Origin: Hordeum vulgare subsp. vulgare
Taxonomy: Eukaryota > Streptophyta > Magnoliopsida > Poales > Poaceae
Length of the DNA stretch: 64,000 bases
Assembly: GCF_904849725.1 (NCBI RefSeq)
Contig: NC_058520.1
Location: 318,257,186-318,321,185, forward strand
Direction: 5' to 3'
Shown here one piece after another: positions 46,000 through 55,867 of this stretch. A model generated the notes under the pieces. The model had not been told where the DNA came from and searched no databases. It was given only the letters and a program-made list of their open reading frames with translations. The number at the start of each line of letters is the position of its first letter. Position 1 is the stretch's first letter. The translations under genes and the position numbers were made by a program.

Positions 46000-47411
46000 G
46001 TGATGAAGAGGAAGGATTTGAGGAGGACTCAGAGTCCGGTGTGTCAAGTCTAGCCCTTGCTACCACATTCGTCATCAAGTCCATCTTCAACCTCGAAGAA
46101 AATGACAACGTCAACAACACTGATGACAGCGACGACGACTTTGCTCCCACCTATTGCTTCATGGCAAAAGGATCCAAGCTACCCAAACACACTTCCTCTT
46201 GTGACTTACTTGATAGTGAACGTGATGATTATCAGAAACCTAGTTAGTACAAACTTGCTAATATTTCCACTAAGCAACACAATGCTCTTGAAAAGCTTGA
46301 GAAACTAATACACAAAAGTGATGACCTGTTGAACGGGGAAATGGATCGGACTCCAACTCTGACTAGTGATATTCAAAGTCTTCAGTCTAAATTTGTTAGT
46401 CTTCAAGAAAGTCACGACACACTCCTGGCTGATCATGAGAATCTTTCCTATGAATTTCTTCATAGAAAGCAAGATGATCTTCGAAGTGTAAATGATTCAT
46501 TGCTCACTCAACAGACCAGTTCCGCTTAGGAAGAATTCATTCCACCATGCATGAAATGCATCTTACGTGAATTTGCTAATTCTTCACCTAAAAGTTCAAA
46601 TGCTTCTATTTCTACAAATTCTTCAACTGTATCTGTGGTCAAAAATTCCTCACTTGAGGAACCGACACATGTCACTGACGAAAATGCAGGGTTGAAGGAA
46701 TTGTATGTGAGAGGCATATACAAAAATCTCAAAGGGAACCAAACCCTTTCTGATGTGCTCAAAAAGGAGATTCTGAACATAAATCCTAGGAAAGAGGGTA
46801 ATGCGTTTGAGAGAAAATTGAATGCTGATGGATCATACTGGAAACCTGAGTAGTATCCCAAAACCTCATGTGTTGCTGCAAAAGGACCTCCTCTAGATCC
46901 ATATACATTATGAGGCTTTGCATGTGAAACATCATATGCCCCTGATGAGTCATTTGGCTCCAACTATAAACTGTTCAAAAATCAGAATGGTAAATTATTT
47001 GTTAGATATGTTGGAACTAAGTGTAGGAATGGAACACCCTTGAGGAAAATCTGGGCTCCCAAAAGCAGCTTGGAAAATCTTCACGTGAATGTAACCATGA
47101 CACCACCCATGAACAACAAGAACCCCAGATCAAATTCCTCAAGTAGACCAAATTTTTCACAAGGATAAAAGTCCTCATATGGTCAAAAATCTTCTCATAC
47201 TCGTGCTAATGCTTCTGGTATGCAGGGAGATTACAAGAGTCATGAATATGTTCATAAATCCTCGAAGAATTTCTTTGCATATGCATTCGAGTACACTAAC
47301 TCCCTTCTTGTGAAACGAAGTGCATTAGCTTCAATGCCTAAATTCTCATATGGTGCTCGTAGGATGATGAACTCTTTGCCACCCCTTCAGATGTGTGTGG
47401 TGAATAAATAG
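45963..47411 (+). pseudogene. T8 gag-pol linker, coiled-coil region
   Basis: After the duplication a single frame continues to 47411, broken by TAG or TGA near 46245, 46527, 46851, 46911 and 47166. It is acidic at first, then helical with heptad-like repeats (46260-46500; LQSKFVSLQESHDTLLADHE), then Ser/Thr-rich, then contains NLKGNQTLSDVLKKEI. Such a long linker is known from SIRE-like and related Copia elements. No enzyme motif is present. Confidence 0.6.
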
Positions 47412-48105
47412 CAATAACCACTTATGCATGTGAGGTCTCGAGATGAACATGATCATCTGAAGAATTTGCTGGGTCTAGAGGAAATGCTTGATAGGAAGCA
47501 AGATAATCATGATGAAATAATTATCATTTCACACGTCCTCATATTATCTTTTCTCTACACTATGTGATGACATTCAAGTGTGATGAATTTGATATCATAT
47601 TCTTCACTCTGAAGCATATGAGATGGTAAGTTGTACTAATTCATCTGCAAGATGACAACCCCAAAGCCACCTAGTGCGTTCTTGATAGTAGATGTACATG
47701 TACTAATCACATGACTGGTGACAAGAGTCTATTGATGAGCATTCCATGAACTCCATCACCACTTAAGCACATCACCTACACAGACAAAGGAAAAAAAGCA
47801 AACTATTGTGTCTTCGTAAGGTTGCTATAGCCAAGGACCAACACATGGACAAAGTCATGCTTTTCAAATCCCTTGGATTTAACCTTATGTCTGTCTCAAT
47901 GCTTTGTGATCATGATATGATTGTCATCTTTTGCAAATATCATTGCGTAGTCATCATGGAACTTGACAAATCCAAAGTCTTCGAAGGCTTTAGGAGAGGA
48001 GACTTGTACATTGTTGATTTCTCTATAGGTCCATAGTCGTCCGCGTGTCTACTTGCAAAAGCCTTAGAGGGTTGGCTATGGATTCGATGACTTGGTCATG
48101 CAGGC
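47412..48105 (+). pseudogene. T8 aspartic protease remnant
   Basis: VLDSRCTCTNHMTGDKSLL at about 47678-47735 is the Copia protease active-site region (usual LDSGCTNHMTG), with the Gly mutated to Arg. After a frameshift, LRKVAIAKDQHMDKVMLF and FEGFRRGDLYIVDFS follow (47806-48036). The protease would process the polyprotein. Confidence 0.7.
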
Positions 48106-48469
48106 ATGAGGAATCTACACATTCTTGCAAAGAAGAAGAATGTCATTGACATCGAGGGTGTCAAATTCCTCAAATATCATCTTTGCCGGGATTTTGAGTC
48201 TGGAAAGATGAACAGATCCAAACAACCCTCAAAGACTATCATGACCACCACTAGTCCTTTTGAATTACTTCACATGGACCTCTTTGGACCTACTCATTAT
48301 GCTAATCTAACCAATGCAACATCTCTATATGGCTTTGTCATCGTTGACGACTATACTCGTTATACTTGGGTTCATATCATCCTTTACAAAACTGAAGTGC
48401 AGGAAGTCTTCAAACGATTTTCCTCAAGGGCCTTGACGAACTTCAGTGTCAAGATTGAAAGAATCGATA
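48106..48469 (+). pseudogene. T8 GAG-pre-integrase and integrase start (interrupted by T9)
   Basis: MRNLHILAKKKNVIDIEGVK is the GAG-pre-integrase zone. Integrase follows with [16 protein letters not shown] and the first catalytic Asp in FVIVDDYTRYTWV. The frame is open to 48469, where the T9 LTR starts just before the expected second Asp motif (RSDNG). Confidence 0.8.
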
Positions 48470-49187
48470 TGGTTGGCTAGAGGGGGGGGTGAATAGACAA
48501 CGACCACTTTTTAATTAATCTTAGCTAGTTAAGGTAAACACTATACGGGTTCACAAATAATATGACAATGAGGTGAACCCTATAGAAGCTAACAACGAGA
48601 GCTATTGAGACTACTAAGATATAGTCACAAGCATAAGCACATAGAAAGTAAAGGATAGAGATAACCACAAGTGGAACCGATGGAGACGAGGATGTGTTAC
48701 CGAAGTTCCTTCCCTTTGACAGGAAGTACGTCTCCGTTGGAGCGGTGTGGAGGCACAATGCTCCCCAAAAAGCCACTAAGGTCACCGTATTCTTCTCACG
48801 CCCTCGCACGATGCAAGGTACCGTGATTCCACTATAGGTGCCCTTGAAGGCGGCGACCGAACCTTTACAAACAAGGTTGGGGCAACTCCACACAAAGCTT
48901 GGAGGCTCCCAACTAAACCACGAAGCTTCACCGCAATGGAATATGGCTTCGAGGTGACCTCAACCGTCTAGGATGCTCAACCACCCAAGAGTAACAAGAT
49001 CCGCAAGGGATTGGTGGGGGAATCAACTTTTCTCTTGGTGGAAGTGTGGATCTAGGCCTTCTCAACCAATCCCTAAAGAATCAACAAGTTTGATTGGCTA
49101 GGGAGAGAGATCGGGCACTTTTGAGCTTGTGGAGCAACAATGGAGCTTAGAGAGCTAAGAGATAGGGTTCCTCAGCTAGAAGAACCC

Positions 49188-49197
49188 TTTATATAAT
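49188..49197 (-). promoter_or_regulatory. T9 LTR TATA box
   Basis: ATTATATAAA on the minus strand, followed by GGG, lies about 45 bp downstream of the palindrome array, in the position of a U3 promoter. Confidence 0.65.
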
Positions 49198-49241
49198 GGG
49201 GGGAAAATTCAGACCGTTTTCCCACTCTCTGCCCGAGCTCC

Positions 49242-49540
49242 AGCGGTACTACCGCTGAATAGGAGCGGTACTATCGCTGCCTGGCGGTACTACCGCCGGG
49301 CCTCCAGCGGTACTACCGCTGGCCCCTTGGTAGTGCACAGACACTACTACCGCCGAGAAAGTCTTCGCAAAAGGGTCCGTCCATGAACTACCGCTAGGTA
49401 GGTGGAACAAGGCACCTGGAGCGGTACTACCACTGACCAGGGGCGGTACTACCGCCAGCTAGCGGTACTACCGCTGGCTGCAGCGGTACTACTGCTAGCA
49501 GTCCAGCGGTACTACCGCTGGAACTAGCGGTACTACCGCT
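49242..49540 (-). repeat. Array of palindromic 15-bp motif in T9 LTR
   Basis: About ten good copies and two degenerate ones of AGCGGTACTACCGCT occur with irregular spacers of a few to about 100 bp. Each copy is an inverted repeat with a single asymmetric central base (C on the plus strand). The array ends just upstream of the LTR TATA box in element orientation. Function is unknown; it could be a protein-binding enhancer array. Confidence 0.9.
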
Positions 49541-49864
49541 GGGGGACCATTTTGCAGATATGCTCAAAACAAATAGGCGAGGGCCGCTCCAAAGATAAAG
49601 GAAAGGGAGAATGTGGAGTGTGCGTGTGTAAAGATAGATTCCACCCAAACCTTTCCACTACGGATCCCCTCTTAATAGTACGGCTTTCCTATGACTCAAA
49701 TAAAGAGAATCGTAGAGAGCGCCGTGCTTCCGTTCCATGAGAGAGGATACGTGTCGTCTTGTGCCGTTGACGTGTGCTATCTGAAACCTTAACACACACG
49801 GTTAGTCCTGTACGGTACTGTTATCAATCACCAAAATTACTTAGGCATAAACTATGCCCCAACA

Positions 49865-49883
49865 ATCTCCCCCTTTTTGGTGG
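49865..49883 (-). promoter_or_regulatory. T9 polypurine tract
   Basis: CACCAAAAAGGGGGAGAT on the minus strand directly precedes the LTR start. Similar tracts occur at 50098-50112 (CCAAAGGGGGAGAGAG) and 52908-52922 (CATAGGGGGAGTG). Confidence 0.8.
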
Positions 49884-50385
49884 ATTGATGACAATACCGG
49901 ATTTGCACAGAGAATAATATGAGAACTAAAAGATAGAGATATATGACAATATGGGGCATATGACTCACAACATATGATGGAAATAAATCTCACATAAGAT
50001 CATGTCTCACAAAAGATAAGCAAACCAAGTTCGAAGCAAACCATACGAAATAAAGCAAAGCAATGCAAAGTTCGAATAAGAAAGCAAATCCTAGACTCTC
50101 TCCCCCTTTGGCACAAGACACCAGAAAGGGGCACACCTAATGCCATAGGTAACTACTCCTCGTCTTCAGGATCACCAGACTCGTCTGTCCCCTCCTGGTC
50201 GGTCTGCTCCTCCTCTTCCGCCTCATCGCCAGACCACTGGTACCCCTGAGCCTGCATCCAAGTAGCCTCAGGAGTGATGTCATCCTCTGAGCCGCTGGAG
50301 ATGTCCACATCCAAGGTCCTGAGAACACGCTATGCCTCTGGCGGCTCTGCTTCCGAGCCATGTGTGTCTGGTACTGACCCTTGGC
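49884..50385 (-). other. T9 region between accessory ORF and polypurine tract
   Basis: It holds the end of the accessory frame in a second reading frame (acidic, Asp/Glu-rich, complement of 50150-50290) and a second polypurine-like tract at 50098-50112. Nothing else is recognisable. Confidence 0.5.
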
Positions 50386-51612
50386 CTACATACAGAAAAG
50401 TGTCTTCATCTTGTCCTGCAGTTTGATAGTCCAAGATGGCATGGCAGACGAGCGGGACTGAGAGGCGGTTCCTCTGTCAGCAGCAGTCTCTGTATCAGTA
50501 TCCATGTGCTGAGAGGATGTAGATGGGTTGGCCCACTTGTCCTTGACGCGAAGCCTGATCGGGTCATGCACAATGTAATCACACTGAGCATAGAGCAGCT
50601 CCTCCGGAAAAGCCTCTTGCCACTTATGGCTAATGTATGCGAACAGGTAAGGCCCGTAGATAGGAACCTTACGCATGATGATGCACTTCCAGAGCTCTGT
50701 GAACATCACATCAGAAATATCCAGCTGAGCAGACTCCTAAGACATAGCCTCCTCACAAAGTAACAGCATCTCAGCCAAGGAGCCATGGACCTCATCAAAG
50801 TTACCACTCCGAGGGAAGAGGGTGTTGCGAAAGATCCGATGCATGATGTCCAGGTGCTTGGGAAGCACCCCCTTCCTCAGATACAGTTTCTGCAGTCTGT
50901 CCTTTGCGGGAGCCCTATCGGTGGTGGCTGCAGCATGAGGACGCAGCCCAAGAGGAGTGTCAGCACCCTGGAAGTCAATGTGAAGGAATTGCATGAACTC
51001 CTGCCAGGTACCGGTCAGCTTCTTGGACCCAGTCATCCACACCATGGAACGCTCTGCATCAGGAGAGAAATGGACCGTGACATAAAACTGAGCAACTGCA
51101 GTGGGATCAAAATCCGTCTTGAAGGTGATGATGTCCTTGATGCCCAATTTTTCAACCAGAGAGAGGGCATCACCAAAATAGTCCATGTTCCTCTGAAGAT
51201 GTGCGAGGTCAATCCACTGAACAGAGACATAGTACTTTTTGAAGTGAGCTACAACATCACGATAAATCCTGCACTGGTCCCTTGCCCAGACATGTTCAAC
51301 ACCCTCGATCACATCCCTCTCCTTGAGATAGTGGTTCTTGGTGCGAAATTGCAGAAAGTCCTTGGGGGACATTGTTCGGACATTGACCCTCTTATCCTTG
51401 TGAGCGACCTTCTTGAAGGACTTCTTCTTGGGAGGCAGACCAGAGGTGGCAGACCCCTCGGGCGCCTCTTGGTTGCGATATTGTTTGGACTGCGTGTCCC
51501 GTGGGGGTTCGAACGGCGAGAAGAGCCACCTGTGACACATACCACATAGCGAAAAAGAGGCGACAAGAAGAGTCAAGGCAATGAATCTTGAAAGCGCAAA
51601 ACAAGTAAACAC
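50386..51612 (-). pseudogene. T9 accessory ORF downstream of RNase H, function unknown
   Basis: The minus-strand frame 51612-50737 (291 codons) and the frame 50709-50386 are the same frame, interrupted by one TAG, giving roughly 400 codons. After a basic Lys-rich stretch come WARDQCRIYRDVVAHFKKYY, VQWIDLAHLQRNMDYFGDAL, FDPTAVAQFYVTVHF and the SMVWMTGSKKLTGTWQEFMQ block. The pattern recalls the 'putative plant transposon protein' domain found in retrotransposon ORFs, which I cannot confirm. The first 25 residues are hydrophobic but may be intron rather than protein: a TGTGTCACAG acceptor-like site lies at 51530-51539. A palindrome array and TATA box lie upstream. Confidence 0.55.
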
Positions 51613-51659
51613 GCATTGCTAAGCAAAAACAAACAGAAAAATACATAGTGAACGCTCAT

Positions 51660-51783
51660 GGCGGTAGTGCCGCCACCTCTGGCGGTAGTACCGCTGGGGC
51701 CTAGCGGTAGTACCGCTAGCCCTGGCGGTAGTACCGCTGGGGGTCATAGCGGTAGTACCGCTACCCCTGGCGGTAGTACCGCT
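51660..51783 (-). repeat. Palindromic motif array 2 in T9
   Basis: Six copies of the [AG]GCGGTAGTACCGCT type lie 48 bp upstream of the accessory ORF start. The central base is G on the plus strand, the reverse of the LTR array. Confidence 0.9.
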
Positions 51784-52317
51784 GGGGGTTTGACTTTCAG
51801 ATCTGACATATAAAAATCGTTTTCGAGGGCATGGGCTGAATATGAACACTAAGACTTACACCCCAGCCCTACTGTCATGAGGAACACTTAGTAACACGAA
51901 ATAACTACATGCCTAGGCAAGAGAGAGGACGTTTTAGATCTAATCCAAAAGTTCGAGTGCTAGATCTAAAACGAGTAAATCCTAGGGCATGGCAACAAAA
52001 TCAACAACAAACCATAGGACCTATACTCCCCTCAAATATTTCCTTCATGCCATCCAAGAACTAGCCATAAGATCAAAAATATGAATCCAATCCCCAATGC
52101 TCTTAACCCTAGAACACGAACAACAATCAAATAGAAGAAGGGAGGAGCTTTACCGGGATTCATGGCTCTTGGAGGAGGAAGAAGAGATGAAGCAACCCTT
52201 CCAAACCAACGGGAAGAAGGAGCTCCACGAAGTGAGATCCAATCAGGGAGTTTTCGGGCTAGGGGAGGGAGGAGCCGCGAGGAAGAAGAAATAGATGAGA
52301 AAATCGGGCTCCCCTCC
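51784..52317 (-). other. T9 transcribed-leader-like region
   Basis: On the minus strand, downstream of the TATA box, it reads like a 5' leader with an ATG at 52163, a G|GTAAAG donor-like site eight codons in or less (52153) and AT-rich sequence to 51784. I could not find a splice to 51529 that keeps the accessory frame. Confidence 0.35.
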
Positions 52318-52326
52318 CTTTATATA
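52318..52326 (-). promoter_or_regulatory. T9 internal TATA box
   Basis: CTATATAAA on the minus strand, followed by GGGAGGGG, lies 18 bp downstream of palindrome array 3. It closely parallels the array plus TATATAAAGGG of the LTR. Confidence 0.55.
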
Positions 52327-52344
52327 GCCCAAGGGGTACGGGCC

Positions 52345-52600
52345 AGCGGTAGTACCGCTGGGGTGCAGTGGTAGTACCGCTGACCTGGCGGTAGTACCGC
52401 TGGGGTCCTGGCGGTAGTACCGCTCCCCCTTGAAACCCTAGAAATTTGCTAGCCGGTCGTGTTAGATTTTGAATCCAGGCGGTAGTACCGCCATACCTGG
52501 CGGTAGTACCGCTGGGGTCCTGGCGGTAGTACCGCTTGGGTCCTGGCGGTAGTACCGCTACCCCTGGCGGTAGTACCGCTAACCTGGCGGTAGTACCGTT
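52345..52600 (-). repeat. Palindromic motif array 3 in T9
   Basis: About ten copies of [AG]GCGGTAGTACCGCT occur in two groups (52345-52431 and 52479-52600), with short spacers often reading GGGTCCTG or ACCT. Central base G on the plus strand. Confidence 0.9.
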
Positions 52601-52982
52601 GTGAATGTTGCGACACGACTAAGGAAAAAGGATGAACTTGGGCACATGACAAGTGAGTAAAAAGAGATGGCATCCAATAAAATGTACTGACTTGTCATTG
52701 TATATCCTTTCTTTTATACGGAAGAAAGGATGGAGGGGCGGTGGCCGAGGCCACCTATGTTTGAGACAATGGTATGACACCGCGAAGAATTATCCTTGGG
52801 TTCATGACCAATGCTCGTCTTTGAAGCACAAGTGCCATTTGACAATGGCTAAAGTGAAAGACTAGATTGATTTACGCATAATGGGGGGAGGGAAAGTTCA
52901 TTGAGAGAACAACACTCCCCCTATGTCCATGCCTACATCTAGACCAAGATGTGTTGCAAAGAGAGGTGCAATATGCCTAGTT
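52601..52982 (-). other. T9 spacer downstream of pol
   Basis: It contains a polypurine-like tract (52908-52922) and no coding sequence. Confidence 0.5.
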
Positions 52983-55867
52983 TCAATCCACATTACTTGA
53001 ATCAATGATATTTAGCTCATGCCTTAACTCCCGGAACCTTGCTTCATCTAGAGGCTTAGTGAAAATATCTGCAAGTTGCTCTTCAGTGTGGATGAAGTGA
53101 ACCTCAATATCACCTAGCTTGATATGTTCACGAATGAAGTGATGACGAATATCAATATGTTTGGTTTTGCTATGTTGCATTGGGTTGAGGGAAATCTTGA
53201 TGGCGCTTTGATTTTCACATAGAAGAGGCACTTTATCACAAGTGACACCATAATCCTTTAAAGTTTGCCTCATCCATAGCAATTGTGCACAACAACTTGC
53301 AGCTGCCACATACTCAGCTTCGGTGGATGATAAGGAGACGCAGTTCTGCTTCTTTGAAGACCAACTTACCAAAGAGCGACCAAGGAATTGGCATCCTCTA
53401 GACGTTGACTTCCTCTCCACACAATCTCCAACCCAATCTGAGTCATAATAGCCAACTAGATTGAAGTTTGCTCCTTTGGGATACCAGAGGCCAAAGTTTG
53501 GGGTATGAGCCAAATATCGAAAGATTCGTTTGACAGCCATGTAGTGACTTTCTTTTGGTGCGGATTGAAACCATGCACATATCCCTACACTCAACATAAT
53601 GTCCAGTCTAGATGCACAGAGGTAAAGGAGGGATCCAATCATGGAGCGGTATACCTTTTGATCCACTGCTTTACCATTGGGATCACTGTCAAGCTTGCAT
53701 CTGGTTGGCATGGGGAACTTGACCGGTTTGACATCTTCGAGCTCGAACCATTTGAGCATGTCTTGAGTGTACTTGGCTTGTTTGATGAATGTCCCTTCTA
53801 GACCTTGTTTAATCTCGAACCCAACAAAGAACTTCAACTCTCCCATCATGGACATCTCAAACTTCTCAGTCATTAGTGCAGCAAATTCTTCATTGAATGA
53901 AATGTTAGGAGAGCCAAACATAATATCATCAACATATAGTTGGCATATGAACAAATCCCCTTTAACCCTCTTAGTAAAAAGAGTGGGATCAATCTTCCCA
54001 ATTTCAAACCCACGATCTTGTAACAACTCAGTAAGATACTCATACCACGCGCGCGGGGCTTGTTTAAGGCCATAGAGTGCCTTATTGAGTTTGTACACAT
54101 GATTGGGGAGCTTTGGATATTCGAATCCCGGGGGTTGTTTGACATAGACCAACTCATTCAAAGGACCATTAAGAAATGCACTTTTCACATCCATTTGCTG
54201 TAATTTGAAGTTATGATGAGAAGCAAATGCAAGTAACATGCGAATAAATTCTAGAAGAGCAACAGGGGCAAAGGTTTCACCGTAGTCGATACCCTCGACT
54301 TGGGAGTAGCCTTGAGCCACCAATCTTGCCTTGTTTCGAATCACAATTCCATTGGCATCTTGCTTGTTCTTGAATATCCATTTGGTCCCGATGACATTAT
54401 GTTCCTTCGTTGGCCGAGGCACTAAATCCCAGACTTCGTTGCGCTCGAAGTTGTTAAGTTCTTCGTGCATGGCCATAAGCCAATCCTCATCATCGAGCGC
54501 TTCCTGTACCTGTTGAGGTTCACAATACGAGAATAACGCGTGATGCTCACAATAATTCCAAAGCTGTTGACGGGTAGATACTCCCCTTTTTAAACTGCCA
54601 AGAACATTCTTTATAAGATGTGACTTGGCTCTCAGCTTGTCCGCATTCTTGGCTGCTCGACGCTCCAAGAGTTCTTCATTAGATAACGGGGGAGCATCGA
54701 CTTGTTTCTTTTGTTTGCCCTTGCGTCTTGAGCCGGTTGTTGGAGCTCCAGACGGGAATTGTGAGACAGTCTCCTGATCATCTTGTCCTTCGACTTGAGC
54801 AGGTTCACTAGTTTGATCTTGTATTAGTGGTTGCTCTTGATCTTGATCTTGTGCTGGTTCGGGGTCTTGGGGTAGTGCTTGAATATCATGGGGCACATCA
54901 CCATTGTTAGGAAATTGATCTTGACCGTGAGCCTGATCAACTTGTTGAGAGTCTTCTCTTTGTTCATCGGAAGCGTGTGGGGCTTGTGAGGGTGATGGCT
55001 CCACTTGGGTAAAGCATTGTCCTTCTCCTTCGGCCACAAGGGGTTCCTCAATGGGGAGTATTTGACCAATCCCCATTCTTCTTATGGCTTCGGGAGGAAT
55101 TTCATCACCTATATCACAAAGACCACTTTGTGCCACTTGGGAGCCATTATTTTCGTCAAACTCTACGTTACACGTCTCCTCAATTAGTCCGGTGGACTTG
55201 TTGAGGACACGGTAAGCATGAGAGTTTGTAGCATAACAAACAAAGATACCCTCATGTGCTCTAGAATCAGATTTAGCTAACCGAGCTCCCTTTTTGAGTA
55301 TGAAACACTTACAACCGAATACCCGGAAATACTTGAGATTGGGTTTGTTTCCAGTTAGAATCTCATACGGAGTCTTGTTCAAGCCTTTGCGGATGTAGAG
55401 CCGATTGGACGCATGACATGCTGTGTTGATGGCCTCTGCCCAGAAGTTGTATGGAGATTTGAATTCTGCCATCATTGTTCTTGCAGCGTCTATCAAGGTC
55501 CGGTTCTTCCTTTCTGCCATGCCGTTTTGCTGAGGGGTATATGGTGCAGAATATTGGTGCTTTATTCCCTCATCACCTAGAAACTCATCTAGGGTGTAGT
55601 TCTTGAACTCGGTGCCATTGTCACTCCTAATCATCAAGATCTTTGCTTCATGTTGACGTTGCGCTTCATTAGCAAAGTTGATGACCGTTTGTTGAGTTTC
55701 ACTCTTCCTTTTAAAGAAATATACCCAGGTATATCTTGAGTAGTCGTCAACAATCACTAAGCAATATTTTCTGCCTCCAACACTATCAAATGTTGGAGGA
55801 CCAAACAGATCCATATGGAGAAGTTCCAATTTTCGGGACCCCGATCCTAAGCCATAGGAATCCAGCC
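52983..55867 (-). CDS. T9 pol: integrase, reverse transcriptase, RNase H (partial, 5' end cut by T10)
   Basis: One open frame of about 960 codons. The integrase core has the first Asp in [15 protein letters not shown], the second in [10 protein letters not shown], and [15 protein letters not shown] with the catalytic Glu. A Gln/Pro/Asp-rich linker follows. The Copia RT holds [43 protein letters not shown] and the catalytic box YVDD at 53925-53936. RNase H ends with [30 protein letters not shown] and LADIFTKPL. It stops at 52983. No frameshift or stop is seen, so T9 is fairly young. The residues before [11 protein letters not shown] run to the T10 junction at 55867. Confidence 0.9.

Larger units (their letters stand above)
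43439..48469 (+). mobile_element. T8: Copia element, 5' part
   Basis: A 5' LTR, a primer-binding site, gag with a zinc knuckle, a long linker, protease, the GAG-pre-integrase zone and the start of integrase follow in Copia order. T9 interrupts it in the integrase. RT, RNase H and the 3' LTR must lie beyond the nest. Nonsense codons and a 37-bp duplication make it inactive. GTAAG (43434-43438) is the left side of its expected duplication. Confidence 0.8.
48470..49864 (-). repeat. T9 3' LTR (about 1395 bp)
   Basis: On the minus strand it begins TGTTGGGGCATAGTTTATG (from 49864) and ends near CCTCTAGCCAACCA (48470). The plus-strand left edge has a run of seven or more G and is uncertain by a few bases. 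The LTR holds a TATA box and an array of palindromic motifs. Confidence 0.75.
48470..55867 (-). mobile_element. T9: SIRE-like Copia element with accessory ORF (3' part)
   Basis: On the minus strand, integrase-RT-RNase H (55866-52983) is followed by a 3.1-kb region with palindrome arrays, a TATA box and an accessory ORF, then a polypurine tract and a 3' LTR. An extra region downstream of RNase H is typical of the SIRE/Maximus lineage. T10 cuts it in integrase at 55867/55868, so gag, protease and the 5' LTR are outside the window. It lies in T8; CGATA (48465-48469) is the expected duplication if the LTR starts at 48470. Confidence 0.8.

Noticed and set aside
50785..51549. 254-codon plus-strand ORF
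   Set aside because: It is the antisense shadow of the T9 accessory ORF, which has better-ordered protein blocks on the minus strand.
49242..52600. CRISPR-like array of short repeats
   Set aside because: The repeats are 15-bp palindromes with irregular spacers inside a plant LTR retrotransposon. There are no cas genes and no constant spacer length.
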